Source: Arenibacter palladensis (GTDB lineage: Bacteria > Bacteroidota > Bacteroidia > Flavobacteriales > Flavobacteriaceae). From it: a stretch of 64,000 nt of DNA. Positions 37,115 through 46,592 of the stretch are shown here, in pieces. Made by a program: the position numbers and the translations under genes. The DNA is taken from positions 186,001-250,000 of the forward strand of contig NZ_FQUX01000008.1 of NCBI RefSeq assembly GCF_900129275.1, written 5' to 3'. Under the pieces are notes generated by a model. The model searched no databases and had not been told where the DNA came from. It saw only the letters and a program-made list of their open reading frames with translations. Numbering within the stretch: the first letter of the stretch is position 1; the number at the start of each line of letters is the position of its first letter.

Positions 37115-37570
37115 TTAAACAAACTTGGCTTCTTTCGTTCCATCTATCAACATGCGATAGAGCTCATACGAACTTCTTTCTACCCAACATTCCGCGAGCC
37201 TATTGCCGTCTACCTTCCAAATAGCTATTCCGGTAAATGAAATAAATCTTTGATCAGGACTAAGGCCGAAAAGACCATTGTTCTTACCGGAACAGACCCA
37301 CCTTGAAACGACCTTGTTTTTATGCTCATCAAAAAATATTTCCACATTTTCCGTTTTGGCATCTATAAGTGATTTTTGAAATACTCCTACCCAATCCTTA
37401 AACTTGTCCCTTCCTTTTATTTTGACTCCCCCGGTCGTAATGGTGTAATCTTCTGTCATTAGTTCATCAATTGCCTCCAGTTCATGTGGAGGATGCCAAA
37501 CCCGGTCGAAAAATTCCAACACAAGTTGATCGGGTCTAATATTTGAATTTAGTCGTTCTTGTTTTTTCAT
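37115..37570 (-). CDS. NTF2-like/SnoaL-type protein
   Basis: A 151-residue cytoplasmic protein with an alpha+beta barrel pattern: LVLEFFDRVWHPPHELEAID, then ITTGGVKIKGRDKFKDWVG, then strands VEIFFDEHKNKVVSRWVCSG, and FTGIAIWKVDGNRLAECWVE. This fits SnoaL-like polyketide cyclase/ester-scavenging NTF2 folds. The ATG at 37570 is preferred to a GTG at 37576. No substrate can be assigned. The remnant of an alcohol dehydrogenase lies just upstream. Confidence 0.78.
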   Translation of the reverse strand: MKKQERLNSNIRPDQLVLEFFDRVWHPPHELEAIDELMTEDYTITTGGVKIKGRDKFKDWVGVFQKSLIDAKTENVEIFFDEHKNKVVSRWVCSGKNNGLFGLSPDQRFISFTGIAIWKVDGNRLAECWVERSSYELYRMLIDGTKEAKFV

Positions 37571-37595
37571 GACCACAATTTTATGTTAAACCAAT

Positions 37596-37797
37596 CTACT
37601 CTAATTTAATACAGATCATTTCAAAATGGCCGCCACCTTTTAATAACATGAGTGCTTCGGATAACTGTTCAAATTGAAAAATGGATAACCTTATGTAAAT
37701 GCATAAGGGTAAACATTCTTCCATACATTTCAGTCGATCCGGTTTCAACGGCCTCTATTCTGGCTGCTCTGCTCATGATTATTCCAACTTCAATCAT
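37596..37797 (-). pseudogene. Remnant of an alcohol dehydrogenase/quinone oxidoreductase C-terminus
   Basis: Two adjacent frames together read like the end of a zinc-type medium-chain alcohol dehydrogenase: VETGSTEMYGRMFTLMHLHK in one frame, then FEQLSEALMLLKGGGHFEMI and a stop (37596-37598) in another. The usual KPxIDxVF stretch between them is missing, so a small deletion probably caused the frame change. The 5' part of the gene, including the Rossmann domain, is absent. The remnant starts at the stop of the amidohydrolase gene, so a deletion may have joined the two. Confidence 0.65.
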
Positions 37798-39131
37798 TTG
37801 TATGCAGATTCCACCTCTTTCAACATTACATCCAATTGAGCCCCGTTGAACCAATGGCCCTTCAACATGACCCCTTCTATGCTTTGGGTGTTCTCAATAT
37901 TATCCAGCGGATTTTTGGCCAGTAGTACCAGGTTGGCATTCTTTCCTGCTGCAATGGTGCCCTCCGATGCATATTTACCCAAGTAACGTGCCGGATTAAC
38001 GGTGCTTGCCAATAGGATGTTGTAAGGTGCAACGCCCGCCTCCTGTAAAAACTTAAACTCCTTGTGCAACGAAAAACCTGGGATTACCATACCATAGGTA
38101 TCACTACCGCTTAGCAGATGTACACCATTATCAATTAAAATACGGGTAAATGCCTTTATCCATAGAAAGTAGTCAGCGAATAGGGTTTCTGCCTTTACCC
38201 CTTCAAATTCACTATTTTTCATTTTGCGGTAGTCATTTTTTTCAGTTAGAAAGTTTTCCCGTTCCTGTTTAGGCAGATATTTTACCAATTCATGATTTTG
38301 AAGCTCGGCAAATTTTTTATCGTCCAAACATTGATTTATAAAATCGAATATAACCAGGGTAGAACCTATGTAAATATCACTTTGTTTTAATTGAAGTGCT
38401 ACTCTACTTAATTCGGCCAAATCTTCATTATAAAGCTTTTTCCCACTATCGTCCTTTGAGATGTAAAGAAACTCTTCCACATGCTCGATCGATTTCATGT
38501 GCAAGGAATATTCCAGCGGAAGGTTCCTTTGGGCATGGCCAATTATCGGAATTCCGTTCTTCTCACCTACTTCCAAAAGTTCTAAATAAATTTCCAGGGG
38601 AAGGTTATCCGCAATTTTTAAAAAGTCGTAACCTTTGTCTATGTGAGACTTGACCACGTCCATCACTTGCTCCAAATTATGAAGATCATCCGCTTGTAGA
38701 TAAGGGCCGGTGGTATAATAATTGGGTCCAAGCAAATCACCCACTGAAATTTTATTCCTAATTGCGATATGGTCTTGTCCATCACGTTCGGCCATGTTCC
38801 TTGCAGTGGTTATTCCATTGGCAATAAGTAGTTTAAAATCAATGCTTGGATCATTGTTTCTTAGGTGATAGTGCATCTCCGACAATCCAGGAATTAAGTA
38901 CTTTCCTGTTCCATCGATGGTTAGGCTTACATGATATTGAATTGGGTTAGAAGTTGGCTCGACCTTTACTATTTTTCCATCCATAATAATGACCCGTTAC
39001 TTATCCAGTACTACTTCTTCGGTCATTGGAATAACGTTGACATTTTCAATTGAAAAAGTATCGAAATTCTGCCCAGCGATGTTTTGTATGCTAATCAACA
39101 GCATTACTATGATGAAAAGCCACTTTTCCAT
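37794..39131 (-). pseudogene. Exported amidohydrolase interrupted by an in-frame stop
   Basis: A 446-codon reading frame broken once. From the ATG at 39131 it encodes a signal peptide (MEKWLFIIVMLLISIQNIAG) and the start of an imidazolonepropionase-like amidohydrolase (about 44 residues). Then comes TAA at 38997-38999, and the same frame runs on through RVIIMDGKIV to the end. The second part has the metal motif EMHYHL, a GHAQRN histidine and GSDTYGM with the catalytic Asp. A CAA-to-TAA change (Gln45) would explain it. Downstream ATG at 38984 could give a 396-residue cytosolic fragment with the metal sites but no signal peptide. Confidence 0.75.
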
Positions 39132-39808
39132 AATTTCCGAATTTGAAATGTTACATTCTTAGCCCACTTCTTTTTTCCCTGGCTTTAGAACTATTATCGC
39201 CATGTCACAAAAAAATCCATTCTCTTGGCATACCTAAAAGCAGTATACTTTCCGGATACTGTAGGCAACTAAAAATACTCTTTAATTGCCCTCAAGATGT
39301 TGATTTTTTAAACAATGTTAACCTCTTACTTTGTATACATAGGCAAAATTAGCGTTAAGCATTGGCCACGGAAAGTAATTGTGTATAAAGTGCTGCAAAG
39401 AGGTATTAAACTGTCCTAAAAATCGCATTAATTGAATATACGATTTATAATAAACGAAATTTCACAGGAAAAAAGAGTATTAAACGCCCCCCTTCCTTTG
39501 GACCAATTAAAGCAAAAGTGAGCTGCCAAACCTGAGCCTTTAGATCGGTTCAAGTAACAGCAAACAAGGTTGAGTTTCTACTAATTGGAGCCACATAAGT
39601 TTAGGGAACTCCACAACCCTTAGTTTGTTGCCCATAGCATTAATGATACCTATAAAAGCTATCTCAACCCCTAACTACCCTGTTGCTAGCCTAATTCTTA
39701 ATATGACAATTCACAAACCAACTGAATGCTGTACTTCATATTAGAGCTCGTTCCATGATGGATTGCATCCCTAGCTATACATACCTTTTTATAAACAAGT
39801 CCACTTTA
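39132..39808. other. Intergenic region, nothing recognised
   Basis: 677 bp between the decayed amidohydrolase and the SDR gene, both on the minus strand. No open frame here has recognisable features. It may hold degraded coding sequence. Confidence 0.5.
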
Positions 39809-40597
39809 TTATCCTTCAATTATTCTTTTTGATAAAAAGTCGGACCACCTAATACTTCCATACCTATTTTCAGGACATAAGTTACTACCAGATCTAAATA
39901 TGGCATAGAACTCGCTATCCAATGTGGACTCGCTCACTTCTATTACCTTTTTGTCCCTATTTATCTGATTAAAATAAATTTGGGCCATTTCTTTAAGAGA
40001 CATGACTTCGGGTCCTCCCAAAGTAACCGTTGTGTTAAGAGGTTCCTTCTCCACCAACTCAGCTATGTATTTGGAGGCATCTGTGATGTCTATGGATTGG
40101 AATTTCAACCCTTCGGGAATTTTGAATTCCGGAGATTCTTCATCTTGCAGATTATATATCATGCGTTGAACCACAAAGTCATGGAATTGGGTCAACCTAA
40201 GTATGGTATATGGAACTTTGGAATTTTCAATGATAACTTCGGCTTTCCTTTTATGGGTGTAATAGGAAAAAGTACTTTTATCAACACCTACAATGGAGAT
40301 ATAAATCAAGTGAGGGGAAGAATCCTTATTGATCGCCCCAATTAAATGTTCCGTACCCTTTACATCAACATTTTCTGAATCCATCGCATTACTCGCACAA
40401 TGGATAATAACGTCAGTGTTGATATCTGGCAAGCTTCGTTTATCGGTTAAATCCCCCATAAGAATGGTGCTTCCTGTGGGGGAAATATAATTGGTTTTCT
40501 TGCTTAGAATAGAGGGATGGTATCCAAGGCGAACAAGTTCCCGAATAATAACTTTGCCTAAACTACCTGATCCCCCGGTTACCAGTACTCGTTTCAT
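39809..40597 (-). CDS. NAD(P)-binding atypical SDR protein
   Basis: A 262-residue short-chain dehydrogenase-like protein with Rossmann motif VTGGSGSLGKV (residues 5-15), strand end DVIIHCASNA and active-site-like YYTHKRKAE. The atypical SDR group that includes NmrA and complex I NDUFA9-type proteins has the same layout. It might be a redox sensor or an NADPH-dependent oxidoreductase. It follows the cyclase gene by 13 bp on the same strand, so the two form an operon. Confidence 0.8.
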   Translation of the reverse strand: MKRVLVTGGSGSLGKVIIRELVRLGYHPSILSKKTNYISPTGSTILMGDLTDKRSLPDINTDVIIHCASNAMDSENVDVKGTEHLIGAINKDSSPHLIYISIVGVDKSTFSYYTHKRKAEVIIENSKVPYTILRLTQFHDFVVQRMIYNLQDEESPEFKIPEGLKFQSIDITDASKYIAELVEKEPLNTTVTLGGPEVMSLKEMAQIYFNQINRDKKVIEVSESTLDSEFYAIFRSGSNLCPENRYGSIRWSDFLSKRIIEG

Positions 40598-40610
40598 AAT
40601 CGATATATCT

Positions 40611-41735
40611 TTAATTGACCAGTATAGTATTCAAATCAATTTTCTGTTCCTTACCCCTTAAACTAATTTCACCGATAGGAATAGCCATGTATTTAGCACT
40701 TAATTTCATTAGCTGTAGCAAAGCGGATGAAACAAGTATTTTTACGTCATATTGATTACACAAAGCTTGAATACGGGAAGTGGTGTTCAAAACATCCCCT
40801 GAATAGACGATATCCTTTTTGATTACGCCAATCTCCCCTGTGGTCGCTTTTCCTAAATGTAACCCTGCCTTAAAAGTTGGGACCACTCCATATTTTTCAA
40901 GATACTTTGATTTCTTTTCCTCGATAGTCCTTTCAATTCTATAAAAGCAATGAAGGGCGTTATTGTTTCTTATTCCCTTTTCCACAGGCCATGAAATTAC
41001 CACCTCATCGCCCACGTATTGATAAATCTCCCCCAAACTCTCAACAATGGGTCTAGTAATGTCTTTATAGATTTCCTTGAGCATTTCAAAAAATTTGCCG
41101 CTCTCCATTTTCTCCGCTATGGACGTGGAACCTTTAAGATCTAGAAACATAAAGATTCTTTCTTCCTCCCTGGGTTGGATGTATTTGCCTGTCAAAAAAC
41201 TCCAAAGCACACCTTGTCCCAATTTATCATTGATTTGAAGTACAAATTGTGTGGAAGAAAACAATAGCCCCCAGATTATCATAGTGGCAAAAAATGATGG
41301 GACGCTTAAATAAGCCATTAAATTATATACTGAATGCGCAAAGGCAAATTCACTTTCACCCAGAAGGTTATAAAAGACTAAACCTAATAGAAAAAGACCA
41401 ATGAACGCCAGCAACAAATACCAAAGTACAAAAAGCAATCCTGAACCAATTGCACAGTGTTCAAAATATTTTTGTCCGAAAACTTCATATCTGCCGTACA
41501 CTAATATAGTACCCCCTATTAGGCCTATAAAAATACTGAAGAACAAGTTGGCCATAAAGTTGGGCCAAAACTCAAAGCTTTCTGTCAGATTGTGCAAATG
41601 AACAAATTCCATGGTGGAAAAATATCTGTAAATATAGAATACCGATTGTACAAGCGCCCAGCACAATGTAATTATCAAGATCTTTTGTATTTCTTTTAAA
41701 CCAAGTACCGATTTTCTAAATAATAATGTTCTCAT
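40611..41735 (-). CDS. Membrane-bound class III adenylate/guanylate cyclase
   Basis: A 374-residue protein. The first 175 residues hold about five to six transmembrane helices. Residues 190-374 are a class III nucleotide cyclase domain with the metal-binding Asp199 in FLDLKGST and Asp243 in GDEVVISW. The NTTSRIQ motif for transition-state binding is also present. The lead to the next gene is short (13 bp to the SDR). It likely makes cAMP or cGMP; which one cannot be told from sequence alone. The sensory input would be through the membrane helices. Confidence 0.85.
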   Translation of the reverse strand: MRTLLFRKSVLGLKEIQKILIITLCWALVQSVFYIYRYFSTMEFVHLHNLTESFEFWPNFMANLFFSIFIGLIGGTILVYGRYEVFGQKYFEHCAIGSGLLFVLWYLLLAFIGLFLLGLVFYNLLGESEFAFAHSVYNLMAYLSVPSFFATMIIWGLLFSSTQFVLQINDKLGQGVLWSFLTGKYIQPREEERIFMFLDLKGSTSIAEKMESGKFFEMLKEIYKDITRPIVESLGEIYQYVGDEVVISWPVEKGIRNNNALHCFYRIERTIEEKKSKYLEKYGVVPTFKAGLHLGKATTGEIGVIKKDIVYSGDVLNTTSRIQALCNQYDVKILVSSALLQLMKLSAKYMAIPIGEISLRGKEQKIDLNTILVN

Positions 41736-42554
41736 GTGTTATAGCGTCTTATAAATTGTTGACTAGTTTTCAGGTTCCTTAAAAATAAGGCCCCGCGTAT
41801 AATATTTCTGTTAGGTGGAAATTGGGCCAGTGAGATTAGCCACTGTCCCAATTTCCTAGATAGGCTTGTACAAGTTTATTGCACAAAGCTTAGAATCAGA
41901 ATTTGAAACGTCTGGTTTCAAACCAGTTAACCCTATTTGAGTTCTTGAAAGTTGAATATTTTCTTGATTCTGATGGCAATAACAATTCTCTTTTAAATGC
42001 TCTCATGATGTTTGTTTTTTAATTGATTAAAAATTGTATTTTTCCAATTCTTTGGTAAAATTAAAGTCAAACTGAAGGTTTTAAAATTCAAATTGGATGA
42101 ACTGGAAAGAAGTAGGTTTGAACTGATTTTATTCCTGATGTATATGTAAACTTCCTTCTACAAGCCACGGCATTTTTTTGCCAATTCGGCCTTATATCGT
42201 TGAGCCATTTTTTTTGGGAGCCCCCTATAATTTTCAAAATAATAGTATATCGAAGACATCTTCTTGACCAAGTTTCAAGGTTTTAAAAATGTACTAAAAA
42301 GTTCAAAGGGTAATTCCTATAATAAGCCTAAAGGATTGGACATTGTCCCGACACGCTGACAATTCCTTTAATTGGAGTAGGCCCATAAGGCATCGGAAAT
42401 AAACTACCAATAACATTTCAACGCTGCCTTGAAAGGCCAAAAGTAGGATTATTTACATGTCTTGGCAAACAGCATCAATCACAGTATGAATTGGTTTAAA
42501 TATGGTATGATTTGAGCAGAGTTTATTAAATTAGATATTCCTAAATAATGGCAC
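41736..42554. other. Intergenic region with one small basic open frame
   Basis: 819 bp between the cyclase gene (minus) and the propeller sensor (plus). It must hold both promoters. A perfect palindrome CTGGTTTCAAACCAG lies at 41912-41926. A 36-codon basic open frame (41896-42006, minus, MRAFKRELLLPSESRKYS...) has a plausible ATG, but its reality is uncertain. Nothing else is seen. Confidence 0.5.
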
Positions 42555-45500
42555 TTGAAAAATATATTTTTATATATTTCGATTGCGATTTATACCTTGG
42601 CAGGCAGCGCCCAAAAGCCTGAACCAAAGCGCTATAATTTTGCCCATTATACCGAAGAATCCGGACTTCTTTCTTATCAGGTCAATTCTACCTTACAAGA
42701 CGATGAGGGCTTCATTTGGATCGGCACCAATGAAGGCCTACAGCGATTTGATGGAATACGCTATAAGAATTTTGGGCAAGCCCAGAACGATTCATCTTCT
42801 ATACTATCAAAAGCTATTTTACAGGTCCTTCTGGATGCCAACAGAAATTTTTGGATACTGACTCTAGATGGCAGTGTAGGGCTTTTTGACAATAAGTCCT
42901 TTACTGTGGAAATGGCCCAAGTAAAGGTAAAAAATGAAGTCCTGCTCGCTTCTTTGACGATGCCTAAAAAACTTATTGCCGCCGATGATGGAACAGTTTT
43001 TTTGTTGCTTCCCGGGGAAGAGTTGGTCACCTACAATAAGGAAAACCATGAATTTTCGGCCGACCATAATTTCTTCAACCCAAAACCAGAATGGAAAATT
43101 GTCGATTTCATACCACAACCCGGTACGAAAAAATTATGGATGTGCCTCTCCGAACAAGGATTTGCAGTTTACGACCAAAACACTGGTCAATTAAGCCATA
43201 ACGACAATAATCTAGGGCAGGAAATAATAATAGAACACTATAAAAACACCACAAACCCAAATAAACTATTTTTTGATAGTCGGGGTCGTGCATGGCATGT
43301 GGGTATGGCTGATGGCTTGCCCTATATATATAGTTATGACCTTCAAAAAAAGGAAGTGGTTCTTTACAAATATGGCTTTCTTGATCAAGTTCCCCGACAC
43401 CATGAAATACACCAATTTTTGGAACAGCATGATGGCAATATTTGGATTTCAGGCATCAATATTCTCGCTAAATACTTGGAAAAAGAAAAGCAATTTGAGC
43501 AAGTGCATAATGGTTATGTGGACGACCGCAGCATTGAGTTCATTGTTGTCACCAACCTAAACGAAGGGCGAGAACACAATATCTGGGTAGCAACTGGCAA
43601 CAATGGCTTGTTCCGCTTTAATCCAGCCGAAGAATTTTTCACCAATATAGGGCATCCTTCCAAATTGGCAGGCAAAATTGGTACAGGTGCGCCTATCACC
43701 TTTATTCAAGATCTTGACGGTAGTGTTTTGGTGGGGGTCTGGAACGACCACTTATATCGCTATGACCACAATTTAAAACCGCTGCCGCTTGCCATTAAAG
43801 GATTTCCTCCCAATGAAATCACTACTGTAGTCAACATGTGTAGATCACGAGAGGATGGGTTTATTTGGATGGCAGTAAAGAACGGTATTTATAAATATGA
43901 TCAACAAAAAAGACAGGTAAAGTTCTATCAACTCCCCAACTTGAAGAGTAGAATTCGTGAGATTGAAGAAGACAAAGAGGGAAATCTTTGGCTTGGTTTA
44001 CAGGAACACGGTGTTTATAAATGGGATACCAAAAAGGGAAAAGTCAATTTTGAAAAAGGCATTTCACATTTTACGGCCATCCCCGAAGTACGGGTGAATA
44101 AAATAATGATCGATAGCAAGGGCTTGGTATGGGTAGGTACGCATACCAAAGGGCTATATGTATTGGACCCGAAAACCGATTCGGTGGTCCTACATTTTCA
44201 TGATAGGGCCACAAATGGGTTAAAATTGCCTGATAAAATGGTTGCAACTATATTGGATTACAATGACAGTCTAACGGTGATAGGTACAAGTACCAATGTG
44301 CTTCTCTATAATAGGTTGCGCAAAAATCTATTGTCACTGGGAAGCAATAAGACCATATCGGGATTTATTCGATCCATGGAAAAAGACAGTACCGGTTATG
44401 TTTGGGTTTCATCTACTGCAGGACTGTACCGGGTAAATTTACAGAATAGGGTTTTTATAAGATTCAACAGGAATAATGGTATCAGAAACGATTTTTTTAT
44501 AATGTCGGCCTCCTACGTTATGCCCGATGGAAGAATGATTTATGGTGCCTCGGAAAGTATGGTCGCTTTTGACCCTGCTTCCGTAAAAATCAATACGAGC
44601 TATCCGGTTGTGAATATAACGGATTTTAAAGTGATGAACCGGTCGTTGCCCCTTGATTCATTGTTAAGGTTAAAAACCATAGAATTGGGCCCAAACCAAA
44701 ATTCGATAGCTATTGACCTATCCACAATGTCATATAATACTGCTTATGGCATCAAATATAAATTGGAGGGTCTGGACAATGGATGGGAAATAGCGGATAA
44801 GACTCACCAACTAATGTACACTTATCTACCCCCTGGTTCATATCAATTTAAGGCAAATTCGATCAATTCGGAAGGAGAGGAAGGCACCAATCCATTGGTA
44901 TTGGACATAAGCGTTGCTACACCATTTTGGAAGACCCGATGGTTTTACGGATTACTTGCCCTATTGGTTGGTTTCATTTTTTTCTGGTTGGATAAGATTA
45001 GAATGCAGCGAAAAGAAGCCGTGCACAAAATGCGAAGCAATATCGCCATTAGCCTTCATGAGGAGGTAAACACAGCTCTCAGCCAGATTAACATTTTAAG
45101 TGAAATGGCCAAAATTAAAGCTAAGAGCGACCCAACAAAATCTACGGAATTTATAGATCAAATCCATTCAAAAAGCCACAATATGATTATCGCTTTGGAT
45201 GATATGCTCTGGAGTATTTCACCGGATAATGACAGTATGGAAAAGACAGTAGAACGGATGAAGGAGTATATTGATGCCCTAAATAACCGACACAATACCG
45301 GTATCGAAATTTTGGTGGACGACAGGGTAAAATCACTAGAATTGGACATGCAATATAGGCACAACGCTTTTTTGCTGTTTAAAGATAGTATTCTGGGATT
45401 GGTAAATGTATGCGCCTCCCAATGTAAAATCCATTTGACCCTAGAAAAATCAAACCTTTTATATACGATGCAAATCAACAGCGAACGTTGTGATATGCAG

Positions 45501-45626
45501 AAGTTGAACAACCTTAAATATCGTCGGGATATTGTTAAAAGGTTAAATGCCACAAAGGCTACCTTAAATTTGCAGGTGCTGGGGAACCACTCTATATTGG
45601 AGTTGAGAATACCTATTGTACATTAG
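42555..45626 (+). CDS. Two-component regulator propeller (Y_Y_Y) sensor with degenerate kinase end
   Basis: A 1023-residue protein. A signal peptide ends near LAGSAQ. Residues 25-690 hold repeated beta-propeller blades (WIGTNEGLQRFDG, LWLGLQEHGVYKWD, VWVGTHTKGLYVLD). A Y_Y_Y domain follows at 700-775 (KYKLEGLDNGWEIADK), then a transmembrane helix at about 785-810. The cytoplasmic part starts as a HisKA_3-like helix pair with SLHEEVNTALSQINILSEM (His835). The ATPase region lacks the usual N-box Asn (LLFKDSILGLVN) and the glycine boxes, so it may not bind ATP. TTG start; a TAA lies in frame upstream. It converges with the LytTR cluster. Confidence 0.82.
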   Translation: MKNIFLYISIAIYTLAGSAQKPEPKRYNFAHYTEESGLLSYQVNSTLQDDEGFIWIGTNEGLQRFDGIRYKNFGQAQNDSSSILSKAILQVLLDANRNFWILTLDGSVGLFDNKSFTVEMAQVKVKNEVLLASLTMPKKLIAADDGTVFLLLPGEELVTYNKENHEFSADHNFFNPKPEWKIVDFIPQPGTKKLWMCLSEQGFAVYDQNTGQLSHNDNNLGQEIIIEHYKNTTNPNKLFFDSRGRAWHVGMADGLPYIYSYDLQKKEVVLYKYGFLDQVPRHHEIHQFLEQHDGNIWISGINILAKYLEKEKQFEQVHNGYVDDRSIEFIVVTNLNEGREHNIWVATGNNGLFRFNPAEEFFTNIGHPSKLAGKIGTGAPITFIQDLDGSVLVGVWNDHLYRYDHNLKPLPLAIKGFPPNEITTVVNMCRSREDGFIWMAVKNGIYKYDQQKRQVKFYQLPNLKSRIREIEEDKEGNLWLGLQEHGVYKWDTKKGKVNFEKGISHFTAIPEVRVNKIMIDSKGLVWVGTHTKGLYVLDPKTDSVVLHFHDRATNGLKLPDKMVATILDYNDSLTVIGTSTNVLLYNRLRKNLLSLGSNKTISGFIRSMEKDSTGYVWVSSTAGLYRVNLQNRVFIRFNRNNGIRNDFFIMSASYVMPDGRMIYGASESMVAFDPASVKINTSYPVVNITDFKVMNRSLPLDSLLRLKTIELGPNQNSIAIDLSTMSYNTAYGIKYKLEGLDNGWEIADKTHQLMYTYLPPGSYQFKANSINSEGEEGTNPLVLDISVATPFWKTRWFYGLLALLVGFIFFWLDKIRMQRKEAVHKMRSNIAISLHEEVNTALSQINILSEMAKIKAKSDPTKSTEFIDQIHSKSHNMIIALDDMLWSISPDNDSMEKTVERMKEYIDALNNRHNTGIEILVDDRVKSLELDMQYRHNAFLLFKDSILGLVNVCASQCKIHLTLEKSNLLYTMQINSERCDMQKLNNLKYRRDIVKRLNATKATLNLQVLGNHSILELRIPIVH

Positions 45627-45679
45627 AATTGGTATGCCATTAAATTTTAGGGATGGAAGCTTTGCAAAAGTGAACTATA

Positions 45680-46444
45680 TCATTTTCCCATCCATTTTTT
45701 AAAGGCGGTTACCTTTTCCCTGCTTACCAAGGCTTGCTTATCCACTGGTGGTTTTAAACCTAGTAAAAGTCTATTTCCAAAATAATCTTCAATTTTATCT
45801 ACACTATTAATTGAAACATAGAACGAACGGCTAATGCGAAAATATTTTTGGTTATCGAGCATTTCCTCAAGCTCTTCCATGGTATAATCCACAACGAAAG
45901 TTCTGTTATCGGTAGTTTTAAAAAAGTTGAGTCGACCATCGCTAAAAAAATAGGAAATCTCCTCGATCTCAATGCTAATCAATTTTTGGCCCTGCTTCAC
46001 CAAAAAGCGTTTGCGATATTCCTTGGGTTGTAATTTTTGCTGAAGCTCTCTCACCAAACTATCAAAATCCGTATTAGGATTTTCTGTGCCCTTTAATCTT
46101 CTAAATTTATTTATGGCAGCCTCCAGCTCGTCTTTTTGGATGGGCTTCAGCAAATAATCTACGCTATTAACCTTAAAGGCCTTTAAGGCAAACTCATCGT
46201 AAGAAGTAGTAAAGATTACGGGACCGTTTACATCGATAAGGTTGAATATTTCAAAACTTTGACCATCGGCCAGCTCTATATCCATTAAAATTAATTCAGG
46301 AGCAGGATTATCTTTCAACCATTGCACTGTAGCCTTAATACTATCGGTAGTACCTATCACCTCAATGCCAGGATCCACTGCTTCCAATGTTTTTCGAAGT
46401 TTTTTTACCGCTAGGTCCTCATCTTCAACTAATAATATTTTCAT
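45680..46444 (-). CDS. LytTR-family response regulator
   Basis: A 254-residue regulator. The receiver domain (1-120) has phospho-acceptor Asp55 in LILMDIELADG, an FTTSYDEFALKAF switch region and the SVDYLLKPI Lys. The C-terminal LytTR DNA-binding domain starts near residue 145 (RFLVKQGQKLISIEIEEISYFFSDG) and ends with FRISRSFYVSINSVDKIE. The ATG at 46444 is preferred to an upstream TTG. It is the third gene after two LytS-type kinases, 148 bp from the nearer one, and its end faces the propeller sensor gene. Confidence 0.88.
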   Translation of the reverse strand: MKILLVEDEDLAVKKLRKTLEAVDPGIEVIGTTDSIKATVQWLKDNPAPELILMDIELADGQSFEIFNLIDVNGPVIFTTSYDEFALKAFKVNSVDYLLKPIQKDELEAAINKFRRLKGTENPNTDFDSLVRELQQKLQPKEYRKRFLVKQGQKLISIEIEEISYFFSDGRLNFFKTTDNRTFVVDYTMEELEEMLDNQKYFRISRSFYVSINSVDKIEDYFGNRLLLGLKPPVDKQALVSREKVTAFKKWMGK

Positions 46445-46592
46445 GTTCCACAATATTAAAAGAGGTTACTATAAAATTAGCATAAAACAATATTGACCAA
46501 TAAATTAATTTAATTAGTAGGGCAAACATCTGCATGAATTGTGGTTTTCCATGTATCGACTGTTAATTAAAATTTGAGGTTAACCCTCCCGG

